A DNA stretch of 34,600 nucleotides from positions 1 through 34,600 of the forward strand of contig MNEW01000059.1 in NCBI GenBank assembly GCA_001917895.1, in the 5' to 3' direction. Shown piece after piece: positions 20,881-30,400 of this stretch. A program made the translations under genes and the position numbers. This DNA comes from Actinobacteria bacterium 13_1_40CM_66_12. Its GTDB lineage: Bacteria; Chloroflexota; Dormibacteria; Dormibacterales; Dormibacteraceae. A model generated the notes under the pieces. That model searched no databases, was not told where the DNA came from, and saw only the letters and a list, made by a program, of their open reading frames with translations. Position 1 is the stretch's first letter; each line of letters starts with the position of its first letter.

Positions 20881-22189
20881 CGATCAGGAGCGGGATCAGG
20901 TTCGCGACATTGGGCGAACCCAGGCCGGTCACGGCATCCCAGCCAGGTTTGGCGTCGTATCCCGCGATGCCCATGAAGGTGTTGTTGCCCGCGGTGACGT
21001 CGTTGAAGGCGGTGCTGTAGGCGTCGCTCTTGCCGATGTGATAGAGCGTCTTGTTGATCGATCCCAGGCGGTGACCCGCGGCCTGGTCGGCAAGGGCCAC
21101 GATTGCCGCCCACTGCGGGGTGCCGGCGCTCGTTCCGGCGGCAAATGCGCCTCGTCCGTTGTAAATCACCAGGAAAGGCTTGCCAGGATCAGCGTTATAG
21201 GCTACATCGGGCACCCCCCGAGCTTTGTTGTTGTCCTTTTGGAGAGGGGCCTGATAGCTGGGGCGGCGATATAGGGTGCTGAAGCCGCCGCCGCTTGCGC
21301 CCGCGATAGCAGGGGGCGCTGGCGTATTCCAGGCCGTTTCTGACATATACGCTCCTTCTTTGCCCGCCACCAGGCGAGTGCCACCCACTGCCGTGACCCC
21401 AGGATCGGACGCGGGGGTAGAAGCGCTGAACACCAGGGTCTTACTACCATCGCAAGCCTGTCTTGCGGCCCCCTTGTCACCGGACGACGCAAACACTGTG
21501 ATTCCCATCTCGGCGGCCTTCTCAAAGACCGCGTGCTGCTGTTCGAGCACCGCCTGGCTGGCGCACATCTCCGCCTCACCGAAGCTCTGGGTGATGACGT
21601 CGCCAAGATTGTTGTCGACCGCAAACTGCGTCGCGGCCACCAGGTCGGTGTCCTTTTCGCTGCTGGCTTCGACCAATACGATCGCCGCCTCCGGTGCCGC
21701 GACGTGGGCCAACTCGACGTCGATCGTTATCTCCTTCGAAAAAGAGAGCTGAGGCTTATTAGGGTCGGGGTCCCAGGGTGGGATACCGACCATGGGGTGC
21801 TTGGTCAGGTGGATCGGCGGAAGCCCAAACAGAGTGTCAAATGTCGCGACATCTGTATCGAGCGTCGGACTCTGGAAGGCGTCGATGATGACGATGGTTC
21901 GGCCGGCCCCATTGATGCCTTGCTCCAGCATGGCCTGAATGCCGTACGCGGCGCGGATAGTCTGAGGCGTAAAGCAGCCGAGTGGGATCGATTTCAGACA
22001 GGGGGGCAAGGTGATGGTCCCGTCGGCCTCAGAGTCCGCGTAGAAGTCGACCTGGGACTCGGCGTCGACCGCCGGCACCATCGCATGGCCGAAGCTCGCG
22101 GCTGGTACAGACCCAGCGACGAGGAGAGGCGCGGATAGCGCCAAAACAGCCGCGCGCGCACAGAGGGTGCGTACCCTCGCAAACGACAT
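20867..22189 (-). CDS. secreted S53 (sedolisin/kumamolisin-type) serine-carboxyl peptidase, no prodomain
   Basis: A 440-aa exported protease from ATG 22189, with AAAGGAG/GAGGGGA upstream. Signal peptide about 5-32 (RVRTLCARAAVLALSAPLLV). The catalytic triad is visible: ExxxD in KEITIDVELAH (E153, D157), the oxyanion Asp in SSGDKGA (D238) and the nucleophile in GTSAGTPQW (S354). The C-terminal Ca-binding part is DVTAGNNTF with GWDAVTGLGSPN. Family members act at acidic pH. Most S53 zymogens carry a prodomain of about 150-190 residues; here only about 65 residues separate the signal peptide from the catalytic core, so a normal prodomain is absent. The two Cys in PPCLKSIPLGC could form a disulfide. 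It overlaps the next gene by 14 bp and is divergent from the flavoprotein gene. Confidence 0.9.
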   Translation of the reverse strand: MSFARVRTLCARAAVLALSAPLLVAGSVPAASFGHAMVPAVDAESQVDFYADSEADGTITLPPCLKSIPLGCFTPQTIRAAYGIQAMLEQGINGAGRTIVIIDAFQSPTLDTDVATFDTLFGLPPIHLTKHPMVGIPPWDPDPNKPQLSFSKEITIDVELAHVAAPEAAIVLVEASSEKDTDLVAATQFAVDNNLGDVITQSFGEAEMCASQAVLEQQHAVFEKAAEMGITVFASSGDKGAARQACDGSKTLVFSASTPASDPGVTAVGGTRLVAGKEGAYMSETAWNTPAPPAIAGASGGGFSTLYRRPSYQAPLQKDNNKARGVPDVAYNADPGKPFLVIYNGRGAFAAGTSAGTPQWAAIVALADQAAGHRLGSINKTLYHIGKSDAYSTAFNDVTAGNNTFMGIAGYDAKPGWDAVTGLGSPNVANLIPLLIDGKG

Positions 22190-22215
22190 GAAATCCCCTC
22201 TCCTTTCCTCACGAT

Positions 22216-22230
22216 GCCCGGTGACCGGGC
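22216..22230. promoter_or_regulatory. 15-bp dyad in the S53 leader
   Basis: GCCCGGT (22216-22222), one central G, then ACCGGGC (22224-22230): 7-bp perfect arms around a single base, about 27 bp upstream of the S53 start. This is too tight for a normal RNA hairpin at full length, so a dimeric repressor site is the more natural reading. Confidence 0.35.
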
Positions 22231-22260
22231 TCGATCGTGGCCGAAATTCTAAGACCAACT

Positions 22261-22289
22261 TTGACCCCCATCACAGATTAAGAGATGAT
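22261..22289 (+). promoter_or_regulatory. candidate sigma70-type promoter for the flavoprotein gene
   Basis: TTGACC (22261-22266), a 17-bp spacer, then GATGAT (22284-22289). This matches five of six and four of six consensus positions. It lies about 75 bp upstream of the GTG at 22363. Confidence 0.4.
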
Positions 22290-22362
22290 TTTTTCAGTCG
22301 CGGGCTGGCAAGTCTGGCGGTCGGGTGTTAAGTCAGAATCGCATTGTTCAGGAGGCCGGGCG

Positions 22363-23595
22363 GTGACCGCGAAACGAGTAGTGATCGTTGGAGGTGGGGG
22401 CGCCGGGGACGCAGCGGCGTTCGCGCTGCGGAAAAGGGGCTTCGACGGCGACGTGGTGATCCTCAGCGCCGACGGCGACAGGCCCTACGACCGGCCGTAT
22501 CTGTCCAAGGAGTTTCTCAGGGGCGAGGTCGAGCTGAACAAGGTGTACCTGCACGAGGAGGCCGAATACGCCGATGAGCGGATCGAGCTTCGGCTTCAGC
22601 AGCGTGTGGTGGGGGCTTCACGGCCCGAGCGCACCCTCGCGCTGCAGAGCGGGGACGAGGTCAAGTTCGACACGCTCGTCGTGGCGACAGGAGGCACCCC
22701 CCGGCGAATATCCGATGCACCCGATTCCTACAACGTCATGACCCTGCGGTCGCTGCGCAACAGTCAGGCGTTGCGCGAGGCGCTCAAGCGGGGCTCCAGG
22801 CTCCTGCTGGTCGGGGCGGGGTTCATCGGCGCCGAAGTCGGTGCGTCGGCAAGGCATCTTGGCAAGGAGGTGCTGATGGTGGAGTCGGCGCCGGTGCCGC
22901 TCGCCCGGGCGCTCGGCACCGAGGTGGGAGAGCTCTACGCCTCCATCCATCGCTCCCATGGTGTCGACGTGCGCACGAGCACCACGGTCAAGGACTGGCA
23001 CACGTACGGCGGCCGGGTGACCGGGGTGACCCTGTCCGACGGAAAGCGCGAAGACGTGGATCTGGTCCTGATCGCGATCGGCATCGATCCCAACCTCGAC
23101 GTGCCCAGGGCGCTGGCGCTGTCGATCGAAGGCACCGGGGTGCGCGTGGACGAAGGCCTACGGGCCGCCGATGACGTGTACTGCGCGGGTGACATCGCGC
23201 TGCACCAGCACCCTGTGCTCGGTGAGGCGATTCGCGTGGAGCACTGGGAGGTCGCCAAGCACCACGGTCGTGGCATCGCGGTATCGATCGCTTCCGGCTT
23301 CGCACCGGTGACGAGACTCCCCTACTTCTGGTCCGACCAGTACGACGTCAGCCTCGAGTATCGCGGCCACGCCTCCGGCGGTGATCAAGCCGTCTGGCGG
23401 GGCGACAAGGAAAAGCTGACCTTCTCCGTCTTCTACCTTCGCGGAGGGCTGATTCGGGCCGTGCTCTCGCTGAACGACACGAAGACCAACGAGGTCGGGG
23501 GCAAGCTGATCGAAGCCGGTAAGCGGATCGACGAAAAGACGCTCGCCGACCCGGCGGTCGACCTGTCGGAGCTGATGCCCACGCCTGCTACCTGA
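22363..23595 (+). CDS. FAD/NAD(P)-dependent oxidoreductase, ferredoxin-reductase type
   Basis: A 410-aa flavoprotein starting at GTG 22363 behind AGGAGG (22350-22355). Two Rossmann motifs are present: FAD-binding VIVGGGGAGDAAAFALR at the N-terminus and NAD(P)-binding LLLVGAGFIGAEVGASARHL in the middle. The flavin-ribityl motif is VYCAGDIA, followed by a C-terminal reductase domain (EHWEVAKHHG, PYFWSDQYDVSLEYRGH). The overall order fits the BphA4/rubredoxin-reductase group that passes electrons from NAD(P)H to a ferredoxin, rubredoxin or monooxygenase. No ferredoxin or oxygenase gene is adjacent, so the partner is unknown. It is convergent with the small gene at 23602, 6 bp between stops. Confidence 0.92.
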   Translation: MTAKRVVIVGGGGAGDAAAFALRKRGFDGDVVILSADGDRPYDRPYLSKEFLRGEVELNKVYLHEEAEYADERIELRLQQRVVGASRPERTLALQSGDEVKFDTLVVATGGTPRRISDAPDSYNVMTLRSLRNSQALREALKRGSRLLLVGAGFIGAEVGASARHLGKEVLMVESAPVPLARALGTEVGELYASIHRSHGVDVRTSTTVKDWHTYGGRVTGVTLSDGKREDVDLVLIAIGIDPNLDVPRALALSIEGTGVRVDEGLRAADDVYCAGDIALHQHPVLGEAIRVEHWEVAKHHGRGIAVSIASGFAPVTRLPYFWSDQYDVSLEYRGHASGGDQAVWRGDKEKLTFSVFYLRGGLIRAVLSLNDTKTNEVGGKLIEAGKRIDEKTLADPAVDLSELMPTPAT

Positions 23596-23601
23596 GCAGC
23601 A

Positions 23602-24027
23602 CTACTCCTGGAGCAGCCACGGGAGGGCTTCCGCCATTGGGCGGAGCAACGTCTGCTGCTGCTGTTTGGGCAACAGCCCGTCCGCGAGAAGGCCCAATGC
23701 CGCCGCGAACGCCGCGTTCTCGGCTTTGTGGCCCATCTCGCCATGCTCTGCCCGCCAGGAGATGAGCGCGGAGCCGGATTCGGTCATGCCGAAGAGCGTG
23801 CGCCGGACCTCGTCCCAGGCCGGACCGCGGTCCGCAGCCTCGATAGCCTGCAGGGCTGCCTTCTCAGCCTGGCGGAACTCGGGCAGCCCGTGCTCACCGA
23901 CGTGCGTGTCCCAACCCTGCGCGACGCGCTCCACGCCTGACGGCGAGAGTATGCGCACGTCATCCATGAGTCGCGCGATCGTGCGCTGGTGCTCGGGGAA
24001 GCCGTAACCCTCCTGGTCGACGCCCAT
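23602..24027 (-). CDS. hypothetical protein at the end of the 31919-23602 operon
   Basis: A 141-aa soluble, mostly helical protein (HQRTIARLMDDVRIL, QAEKAALQAIEAADRGPAW, ENAAFAAALGLLADGLLP). I recognise no family. A TTG three codons upstream (24036) is another possible start. It follows the methyltransferase stop by 30 bp on the same strand, so it may be the last gene of the operon, but it has no visible link in function. Confidence 0.6.
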   Translation of the reverse strand: MGVDQEGYGFPEHQRTIARLMDDVRILSPSGVERVAQGWDTHVGEHGLPEFRQAEKAALQAIEAADRGPAWDEVRRTLFGMTESGSALISWRAEHGEMGHKAENAAFAAALGLLADGLLPKQQQQTLLRPMAEALPWLLQE

Positions 24028-24057
24028 GGCCGTCAAGGGTAACGCGGAAACTGCGCT

Positions 24058-24819
24058 TCAGGCTTGACCCCGATCCAGCCTCGCCATCAAGAACGACGGG
24101 CCTAGCCGCCAGCGCTCCCACCATCGGACGCCGCTCCCCCCAACGTCCAGACGCATGACCGCAAAGCCCGTATCCGCCAGCGCGGCGCGCAGCGACCTGA
24201 CGTCGATGGGGTGGTAGTGCTCGGCGAGCTCCGCGAATCCGGCGTTGGCGTAATACCTGGCCGACCGCGCCTTGGCCTGCGCCTGTGCACGGCGGTCGGG
24301 ATACATCGGGCTGTCCACCGCGACGAGCACGCCGCCGGGCCGGAGCACGCGAGCTGATTCGCGGATCGACTCCTCGACGGGGGCGTAGTGGAGCGATGCG
24401 GCATAAAGCGTGGCATCGACCGAGGCGTCACGGACGGGCAAACGCCGCATATCGCCTCGCACTCGCAGTTGGCCAGGCCGGTCCTCTGCGTCGAGCAGGT
24501 CGATCGCGATGACGTCGGCGTAACGCAGGTATCGGGCAGCCCAGCCACCCCCTGCACCGATGTCGAGCAAGACCGGCCGCCCACGTCCTGCCCATTCGCG
24601 CCTGAGCGCGGCCGCGGCTCTAGAAACCGACTGCAGCCGGCGGGCCCAGAGGTGCGGGTCACCGCCATCTGGATCCTCCCTGCCGCTGGGGCCGATCCAT
24701 CCCTCACGCCGGCGAAGCGCGGTGTACTGAGCGGCGAACCGGTCAGCGGAGATAGGCGGGCACCCAGCTGAATCGCGCCAGCGCGATGGGGCCCGCCCCA
24801 GAGGCGATGACCTGTGCAT
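24058..24819 (-). CDS. SAM-dependent methyltransferase (class I, Methyltransf_11-like)
   Basis: A class I methyltransferase. Motif I is RPVLLDIGAGGGWAARYL (D-x-G-x-G-x-G), the acidic residue after strand 2 is AIDLLDAED, the next motif is VRGDMRRLPVRDASVDATLY, and the post-I region is ESARVLRPGGVLVAVDSP. The substrate is unknown; the helical C-terminal part could bind lipid or sugar. The start is uncertain. The frame is open far upstream, ATG 24819 would overlap the DoxX gene by 77 bp, and no ATG/GTG/TTG is available close to the first recognisable residues. The gene follows the DoxX gene in one operon. Confidence 0.82.
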   Translation of the reverse strand: MHRSSPLGRAPSRWRDSAGCPPISADRFAAQYTALRRREGWIGPSGREDPDGGDPHLWARRLQSVSRAAAALRREWAGRGRPVLLDIGAGGGWAARYLRYADVIAIDLLDAEDRPGQLRVRGDMRRLPVRDASVDATLYAASLHYAPVEESIRESARVLRPGGVLVAVDSPMYPDRRAQAQAKARSARYYANAGFAELAEHYHPIDVRSLRAALADTGFAVMRLDVGGSGVRWWERWRLGPSFLMARLDRGQA

Positions 24820-25180
24820 TGACCAGCACGCCGAGGTAATAGAGCCATCGGAAGCCGTCGTCTTTGACCTCGAATCCGACCGAGAGCGCAAGACCGGTCG
24901 CCAGCAGCAAACCCAGGATGCCGGCCCACCGCGTGGCCAAGCCGACGATCAACAGAATCGCCACCAAAGTCTCACCGGCAGTCTGGGCGACCGCGAAGAA
25001 AAACCAGTTCGGTGCCACGACCTGGGCGAGGAGATCACGGAGCCCGGGGATCGGGTTGGAAGGTCCGGCCGCCTGCATCAGGTCCCTGACCCACCCGACT
25101 CCCTGCCATTTGGTGCTGGCGAAGTACAGCCAGTAGAGACCGACGGTTATGCGGAAGACGCTCGCCCAGGCCTCACTCAT
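24743..25180 (-). CDS. DoxX-family membrane protein
   Basis: A 145-aa membrane protein with four hydrophobic segments: FRITVGLYWLYFASTKW, APNWFFFAVAQTAGETLVAI, LLIVGLATRWAGILGLLLATGL, and WLYYLGVLVNAQVIASG. The pattern with early Lys/Trp and Glu in the second helix fits the DoxX/DoxD/MauE superfamily, members of which support quinone or disulfide redox chemistry or act in membrane modification systems. The start ATG 25180 overlaps the previous gene's stop (ATGAGTGA), so translation is coupled. The function here is undefined; it sits between a beta-propeller gene and a methyltransferase gene. Confidence 0.75.
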   Translation of the reverse strand: MSEAWASVFRITVGLYWLYFASTKWQGVGWVRDLMQAAGPSNPIPGLRDLLAQVVAPNWFFFAVAQTAGETLVAILLIVGLATRWAGILGLLLATGLALSVGFEVKDDGFRWLYYLGVLVNAQVIASGAGPIALARFSWVPAYLR

Positions 25181-26075
25181 GGGCGTTGACCGCGACGACG
25201 AGGAGGCCAAGCCGTGGATCCGCCGCCAGCCCGACCGCGGCGGCGCCACGCGCCCACCCGCCGGGGCTTCCGTTGCGAATCGCGAGCACGTCGCGCTCAC
25301 CGTGAGCAGCGACAAAGATGGTCGATCCGGATTGCAGCACCTGGTCTGGGTCCTTGGGGGTAGCAAGCGTTTCGAAGCGGCCGGTAGCAGTGTCGAAGGA
25401 GAACACACCACCGGGGTCGGTGTCTTCAGCCGCACCTTCGGCCGCGATGAGGAGCGTGTCGCCTGCGCCTGGCGCGAGCCAGAACGGAGAGAGGCGCACG
25501 GGCATCCCCACCCGATGGTCGTCGCCGGCGGGTACGAGCTGGGCTCTTTCGTAATCGGCAGACCAGAGGCGCCCACCAGCAAAGGCCACCGCGAAACCGT
25601 TGCCCGCCGCCAGCTGGCCGCCGCCCAGCACGCTCAACTGTCCCCGGGTGCCCGCGACGACGACGTCACCCGCTCCATCGACGGTCATCGCCGCGGGGCC
25701 TTGAGGGACAGGATCCGAGGCGAGCTTTGTCCCGGTGGAGGGCTCGAGCTCCAGCACGGCAGCGCCGTCGAACAGGCTCACGAACAGCCGGCCTCGATGA
25801 ACGAGCAGGCCAAAAGGCGCACCGCCGACGTGTTGCTTCCACGCCACCTGAAGGCCGGGCAGGCGCACCCCATAAACGTCGCCCGGGGCACTGTCCGCCA
25901 CGAAGGCCATCTTGCCGTCATCGGCAACCGTCACCGCGACGGGGTCGCTACCAACTGACGCCGAACCCTGCTCACTCCCGTCTTGCAAAGACAGCAGCAC
26001 CAGTCCGGTCTGCGGATACGCATGCGCCGAGGCGACCGGGGACGCGGCGCCGCATGCAATCGCGAGAGCTGCCAA
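25173..26075 (-). CDS. secreted beta-propeller (YncE-like) protein
   Basis: About 300 aa if TTG 26075 is the start. It has an Ala-rich signal-like stretch (LAALAIACGAASPVASAHA) with no basic n-region in that version, then repeated blade-like units of about 40 residues, such as DPVAVTVADDGKMAFVADS, PGDVYGVRLPGLQVAW, GPAAMTVDGAGDVVVAG and GGVFSFDTATGRFETL. This looks like a six- or seven-bladed YncE/quinoprotein-like propeller, usually a periplasmic binding or interaction scaffold. No catalytic residues can be assigned. The frame is open far upstream inside the radical SAM gene; that extension is Arg-rich and is judged a shadow. With TTG 26075 the gap to the radical SAM stop is 8 bp. Confidence 0.7.
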   Translation of the reverse strand: MAALAIACGAASPVASAHAYPQTGLVLLSLQDGSEQGSASVGSDPVAVTVADDGKMAFVADSAPGDVYGVRLPGLQVAWKQHVGGAPFGLLVHRGRLFVSLFDGAAVLELEPSTGTKLASDPVPQGPAAMTVDGAGDVVVAGTRGQLSVLGGGQLAAGNGFAVAFAGGRLWSADYERAQLVPAGDDHRVGMPVRLSPFWLAPGAGDTLLIAAEGAAEDTDPGGVFSFDTATGRFETLATPKDPDQVLQSGSTIFVAAHGERDVLAIRNGSPGGWARGAAAVGLAADPRLGLLVVAVNAHE

Positions 26076-26083
26076 AACGGCGG

Positions 26084-27421
26084 CTATCTGAGCGCGCGTA
26101 GCACTGGGTCCGTGGCGAGCTGGAAAGCTCTGGCCGCAGGTCGTAGATGCATCTTGTTCAGGCGATGCTGGATGGCCCCCTTCATGATCGCCGCCCGCAG
26201 CTTGTTCTCCGAGAAGTCGGTGTTGAACAGCAGCCGGTTGTGCCGGACCTTGTGCCACTCGCCTCGCTGCCGGCGCTCGCGGACGCGCTCGTAGAACCCT
26301 GTGCCGGGCAGCGGGTAGGCGATCGTGTAGCTCACGTAGTCGAGCGGCAGGCTGCTCGAGAAATTGATGCTGCGGATCAGCGAGTCGGTGGTCTCGCCCA
26401 GGTATCCGACCATGAAGAATCCGGCAGCCTTGATTCCGGCGGCGACGCATGCCTCGACGGCGGCCCGAGCCTGGTCGGGCGTTATGCCCTTCTTCATCTC
26501 CTTCAACACGTTCTCGTCGCCCGACTCGATGCCGAAGAAGATTCGCTTGCAGCCGGCGCGATGCATCTGCTCGAACAGCGCCTGGTCGACGTGCGTGACT
26601 CGGCTCAGGCACTCCCAGGTCAAAGGGAGATGTTCCTTCTCGATCGCTTCGGCCAGCTCGAAGGTGCGCTTGTAGTTGAGCGTGAACAGGTCGTCCGACA
26701 TCCAGATGTGGTCGTAACCGAGCTCGGCGATCTCGCGCATCTCTGCGACGACCGATTCGACCGGCCGCGCGCTGAACAGGTCGCCGAAGACCGACTTGTG
26801 ACAGAAGTCACATCGGAACGGGCAGCCGCGCGTCGACATCAGCGGCGTGGTCGCGTCCTTCCAGTGCTTGCGCCAGTAGGCGATGTACTCGGCGTTCGGG
26901 ATGTCGCCTCGGTAGGGCAGAGGCAGGTGCGACATGTCCTTGCTGCGGACGCGCGGAGTCGTGCGCACGATCTCGCCAGCGCGCTTGAACACAAGGCCAG
27001 GGATCTCCTCAAACCGCCGGTCGTCGAGGTGGTCCATGATCGAGACGATCGTCTCTTCGCCCTCGCCGACCGCGACGAGGTCGAACTGATCGACGAAAGT
27101 GTCCGGCTCACCCGATGGATAGGGGCCGCCGACTACGGTCAGCGCCTTGTCGCGGACCTGGTCGGCGAGTGAAAAGGCCTCGTCCTGCATCGTGATCATG
27201 CAGTAGATGCCGATCACCGACGGCTTGAGACGGTCGATCTCGGCCACGACCTCTGCCCGCTCGAGGAAGGTGTGGTCGATGTGGCGCACCGAATAGCCGG
27301 CACGACGCAGCGCCGCGCCCAGGTACATCAGTCCGAGCGACGGCATGATCCAGTGACGTCCCTGTTTCGGAGCTCGCTGCGGATATACGAGAACGACGTC
27401 AGCTCGTTCCAACTCTCTCAC
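26084..27421 (-). CDS. B12-binding-type radical SAM enzyme (BchE/HpnJ-like architecture)
   Basis: A 445-aa protein. Residues 8-130 form the Rossmann-like domain seen in cobalamin-dependent radical SAM enzymes (VVLVYPQR, LGLMYLGAALRRAGYSV, VVGGPYP, VAVGEGEETI), without a base-on DxHxxG signature. The radical SAM core carries the 4Fe-4S motif CPFRCDFC (C200, C204, C207). Strand-end motifs such as HIWMSDDLF and RIFFGIESGDENVL follow, then GFFMVGYLGET. The same architecture occurs in BchE, HpnJ and other enzymes acting on tetrapyrroles, hopanoids or lipids. The substrate here is unknown. The GTG start overlaps the stop of the glycosyltransferase gene (GTGA), so the two are translationally coupled. 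Confidence 0.9.
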   Translation of the reverse strand: MRELERADVVLVYPQRAPKQGRHWIMPSLGLMYLGAALRRAGYSVRHIDHTFLERAEVVAEIDRLKPSVIGIYCMITMQDEAFSLADQVRDKALTVVGGPYPSGEPDTFVDQFDLVAVGEGEETIVSIMDHLDDRRFEEIPGLVFKRAGEIVRTTPRVRSKDMSHLPLPYRGDIPNAEYIAYWRKHWKDATTPLMSTRGCPFRCDFCHKSVFGDLFSARPVESVVAEMREIAELGYDHIWMSDDLFTLNYKRTFELAEAIEKEHLPLTWECLSRVTHVDQALFEQMHRAGCKRIFFGIESGDENVLKEMKKGITPDQARAAVEACVAAGIKAAGFFMVGYLGETTDSLIRSINFSSSLPLDYVSYTIAYPLPGTGFYERVRERRQRGEWHKVRHNRLLFNTDFSENKLRAAIMKGAIQHRLNKMHLRPAARAFQLATDPVLRALR

Positions 27422-30400
27422 CTCGCTGCCTGAACCAGGATCACGTAAGACGTGCCGGTGAACGACGGTCCGAACACGTAGTCCAGGCCGGCCCAGTTGA
27501 AGTCAGGCGGAACCAGCTCGCGTCCCCCATGCATCTGGGCACCGGCAATGAAGGGCAGCCAGTACTGCACGCCGAGACTCTTCGACTGCAGGCGCGCCCA
27601 GGCGCCGGTAACAGGCACCCAGTTGCCAAAGTTGCGATCGACCAAGGTCGGGCTCTTGTCGGCGGCGAAGTCGTTGAAGGCCGCCGACTGCTCGTTGAGT
27701 ACGCCGACCTCGGTGAAGCCGGGCGCTAGTGACAGCACTTTGACGGCAACCCGAATGCCGATGGCGTCGACGGTGTACGTCACCTCGATCTGGCCGCGCG
27801 ACTCGATCGGGTCGAAGGCGTAAGCGTGCGCGGCGTCGCCGCCGATCTCGTCGAGCGTGTAGGTCCGCTTCCAGGTCGTAGTCGTCAGAGTGGGAATGTC
27901 GTCGGTCTTCGCTGTGCGCGAGTAGACCCATCCGTCCGCGTAGTGGACGATCGGGACGCCGAGGCCCATGCCCTCTCCCGCTACTTCGACACCGGCCACC
28001 TCCAGGACGACTCCCTTGGCGAGGAACGCAGTCTTTCCCGTTCCGGTATCGCCCTCGATGCATGCAGCGACTCCTGGATAGATCGACTGCGTCTGCAGCT
28101 CCGATCCGAATCGGTAGGCGAACACCGGCTTGCCGCCCGCAACCTGGTAGTGCGCCTGCTCGCCGAGAGGCCCGAAAGGTGGGCTCGCGTGGCCGCTCGC
28201 CAGGTCGGGGAACAGCGACGTCGCTCTGTAGTAGCTGATGCCCTCGAGCACGAGCGCGTTGACTCCATTGGCGCTCATCCAGCTGACCGCCAGGCGGCGG
28301 TCGGGCGGCAGGACCTGTGAGCCGGCGATTTCGGCCGGCTGCCTGTGGCTGTAGTAGGCGACAACCGGGGAGTCGGTGATCAGCATTCCGTTCTGGCCGG
28401 CCGCAGCGTGACCTGCGGCGATGAGCCCGTTGTTGCCGGCCGCGAAATTGAAGAAGACCGGGAGGAAAGCGACGGCCAGCAGTGCGCCGGCCGCGGCGGC
28501 ACCGACACGGGCCACGGCCGGCTGCCGGTCGAGCGCAGCCGCCGCCAGCAGGGCTAGGGACGGCAGCGCCGGGTACAGGTATCGATGGCTCCCCGTGTAC
28601 GCGCCTGCCCCGACGAGCGCGAAAACCGTGGTGAGATAGACGAGGGCCGGTACGTGGAGAAAACGGATCACGGCTGGACCGCCGGCTGTTTCGGGACGGC
28701 GGATGGCACCGACCAGGCCGACAATGCCGAGTGCAAACAAAGGCAGGGCCGCCAGCCCGTAAGACGTCGCGAGCTGCACCAGCCGTGCGATGCCCGTTGC
28801 CGCGACGCTGCCGCGGGCGGCGGCGGACAGCACCTCGGTGGAGCCGCGCGCCAGCGAATGCGTGGCCGGCAGGTAGCCGAATTGCAACACTACGAGCAAG
28901 GCGAGGGCCGGCACCGCCCATGCCGCCGCCGGAATGGAGTGCGCACTCCGCTTCCTGAGCCCCGCGACAACTTGCTCGAGGACAAGCACACCGACCGCGG
29001 CGCCGATCCAGATCCACGCCTTGGTGGCGGTGACGGCGGCGAGGGCAGCGAGCAGGGCGGCCAATCGCATCTTGCGCTTGATCGCGGCCAGTGACGCGCC
29101 GGCGAGCAAGGCAGTCATCAGCGGCTCGACGACCGCGGAGCCCGACGTGAAAAGGAAGACGGGATTGAGCGCGAGAAGAATCACCGCGAGCCGTCCCTGG
29201 CGGACGTTGGGCGCGATCCAATAGACGCACGTGAGCGTCGCCAGGCCGAGCATCGCGCCGAGGACCTTCAGCGCGCCGAGCTGCCACAACCCAAAGACGC
29301 GAAGCACCGCCGCAGCAAGCACGTGATAGCCAGGCAGCCAGGTGTCCTCCATACCGAACAGGGGATCGTGGAGGTGTCCGGTCGAGTCAAGGTTGGCAGC
29401 GATCAGCCAGTGCCCATAGCCATCCTCGAACGGTTCTGCCATCTGCGCGGCGACGACCAGGAGCAGCCCGCACAAACCGATCAAGCCGGCGGCAGGGGCC
29501 GCGGCCCGCAGCCGCCCGAGGGCGCGCCGGCCCATGCGGCGCAGCGTTACGACCTGGAGGAGGTCGGCCAGGCTGAGCGCCGCCACGGTGAGGAAGCCGG
29601 CCGCGAACAAGCTCGAGTAAATGGCGACCAGGTATTGGCTCGCGACCAGGGCCACCGGCACGATCGCGAGCGCCGACAGCCCGAGCACGGCCTCGACGGC
29701 GGTCTTGGGGTCGCCGACGCGAACGTAGGCCTGGTCGCGCCACTCCTGGCCGCGCTCGACGATGCGGTACTTGGGCGTGCGCACGAACTCGCCGCCTCGC
29801 CTGGTCGCGCGGCCGAGCGCTAGAAGAGCGTTGAACGACATCCCCGCACCCACGAGCTGGCAGAGCACCGCAGGCACGCCCGCCCACCACGGCCGGCCTC
29901 GACGCGTCTGGGCGACCATGAACCCGATCCATGGGGAGGCGCTGACTGCGATGGCAAGCAGGAACGCATCCTCGAGCTGCCAGGGCACGTCGACGTGGCT
30001 TTGGGAGTAGATGACCAGCAGAAACGGGTAGCAGGCGAGCTGGAGCAGCATGACAGGCCCGACGCCGTAAGCGACCAGGTGCACGGCGGCCTGAAACTTG
30101 ACCGCCACGCGATTGGAGCTGCGCAGGACCGGGCCCATTAATAGGAAGGCGGACTGAAAGCTGCCGGTCGCCCATCGCGACTGCTGGCGGCGGTAGGCAT
30201 CGATCGACACAGGCAGCTCCTCAGGCACGACGAGGTCATCGATGTAGGCGGCGCGCCAGCCGCGGAGCTGTGCGCGGTAGCTCAAATCGAGGTCTTCCGT
30301 CAGGGTGGCCGCACTCCAGCCGCCCGCGTCGTCGATCGTCTCGCGCCGCCACACGCCCGCCGTGCCGGTGAAGTTGGTGAAGTAGCCGCGGTCCGAGCGC

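Noticed and set aside
26076..26612. N-terminal extension of the beta-propeller ORF
   Set aside because: It is Arg/Gly/His-rich antisense-type sequence fully inside the radical SAM gene on the same strand in another frame; real homology begins with the signal-like stretch near 26075.
28030..28053. Walker A look-alike GDTGTGKT in the fusion protein
   Set aside because: It lies in the predicted extracytoplasmic beta-rich domain, with no Walker B or P-loop fold context, so it is most likely chance.
27503..29287. 594-codon minus-strand ORF inside the glycosyltransferase gene
   Set aside because: It is an Arg-rich frame shadow of the GT-C region; the true frame has clear hydrophobic periodicity.
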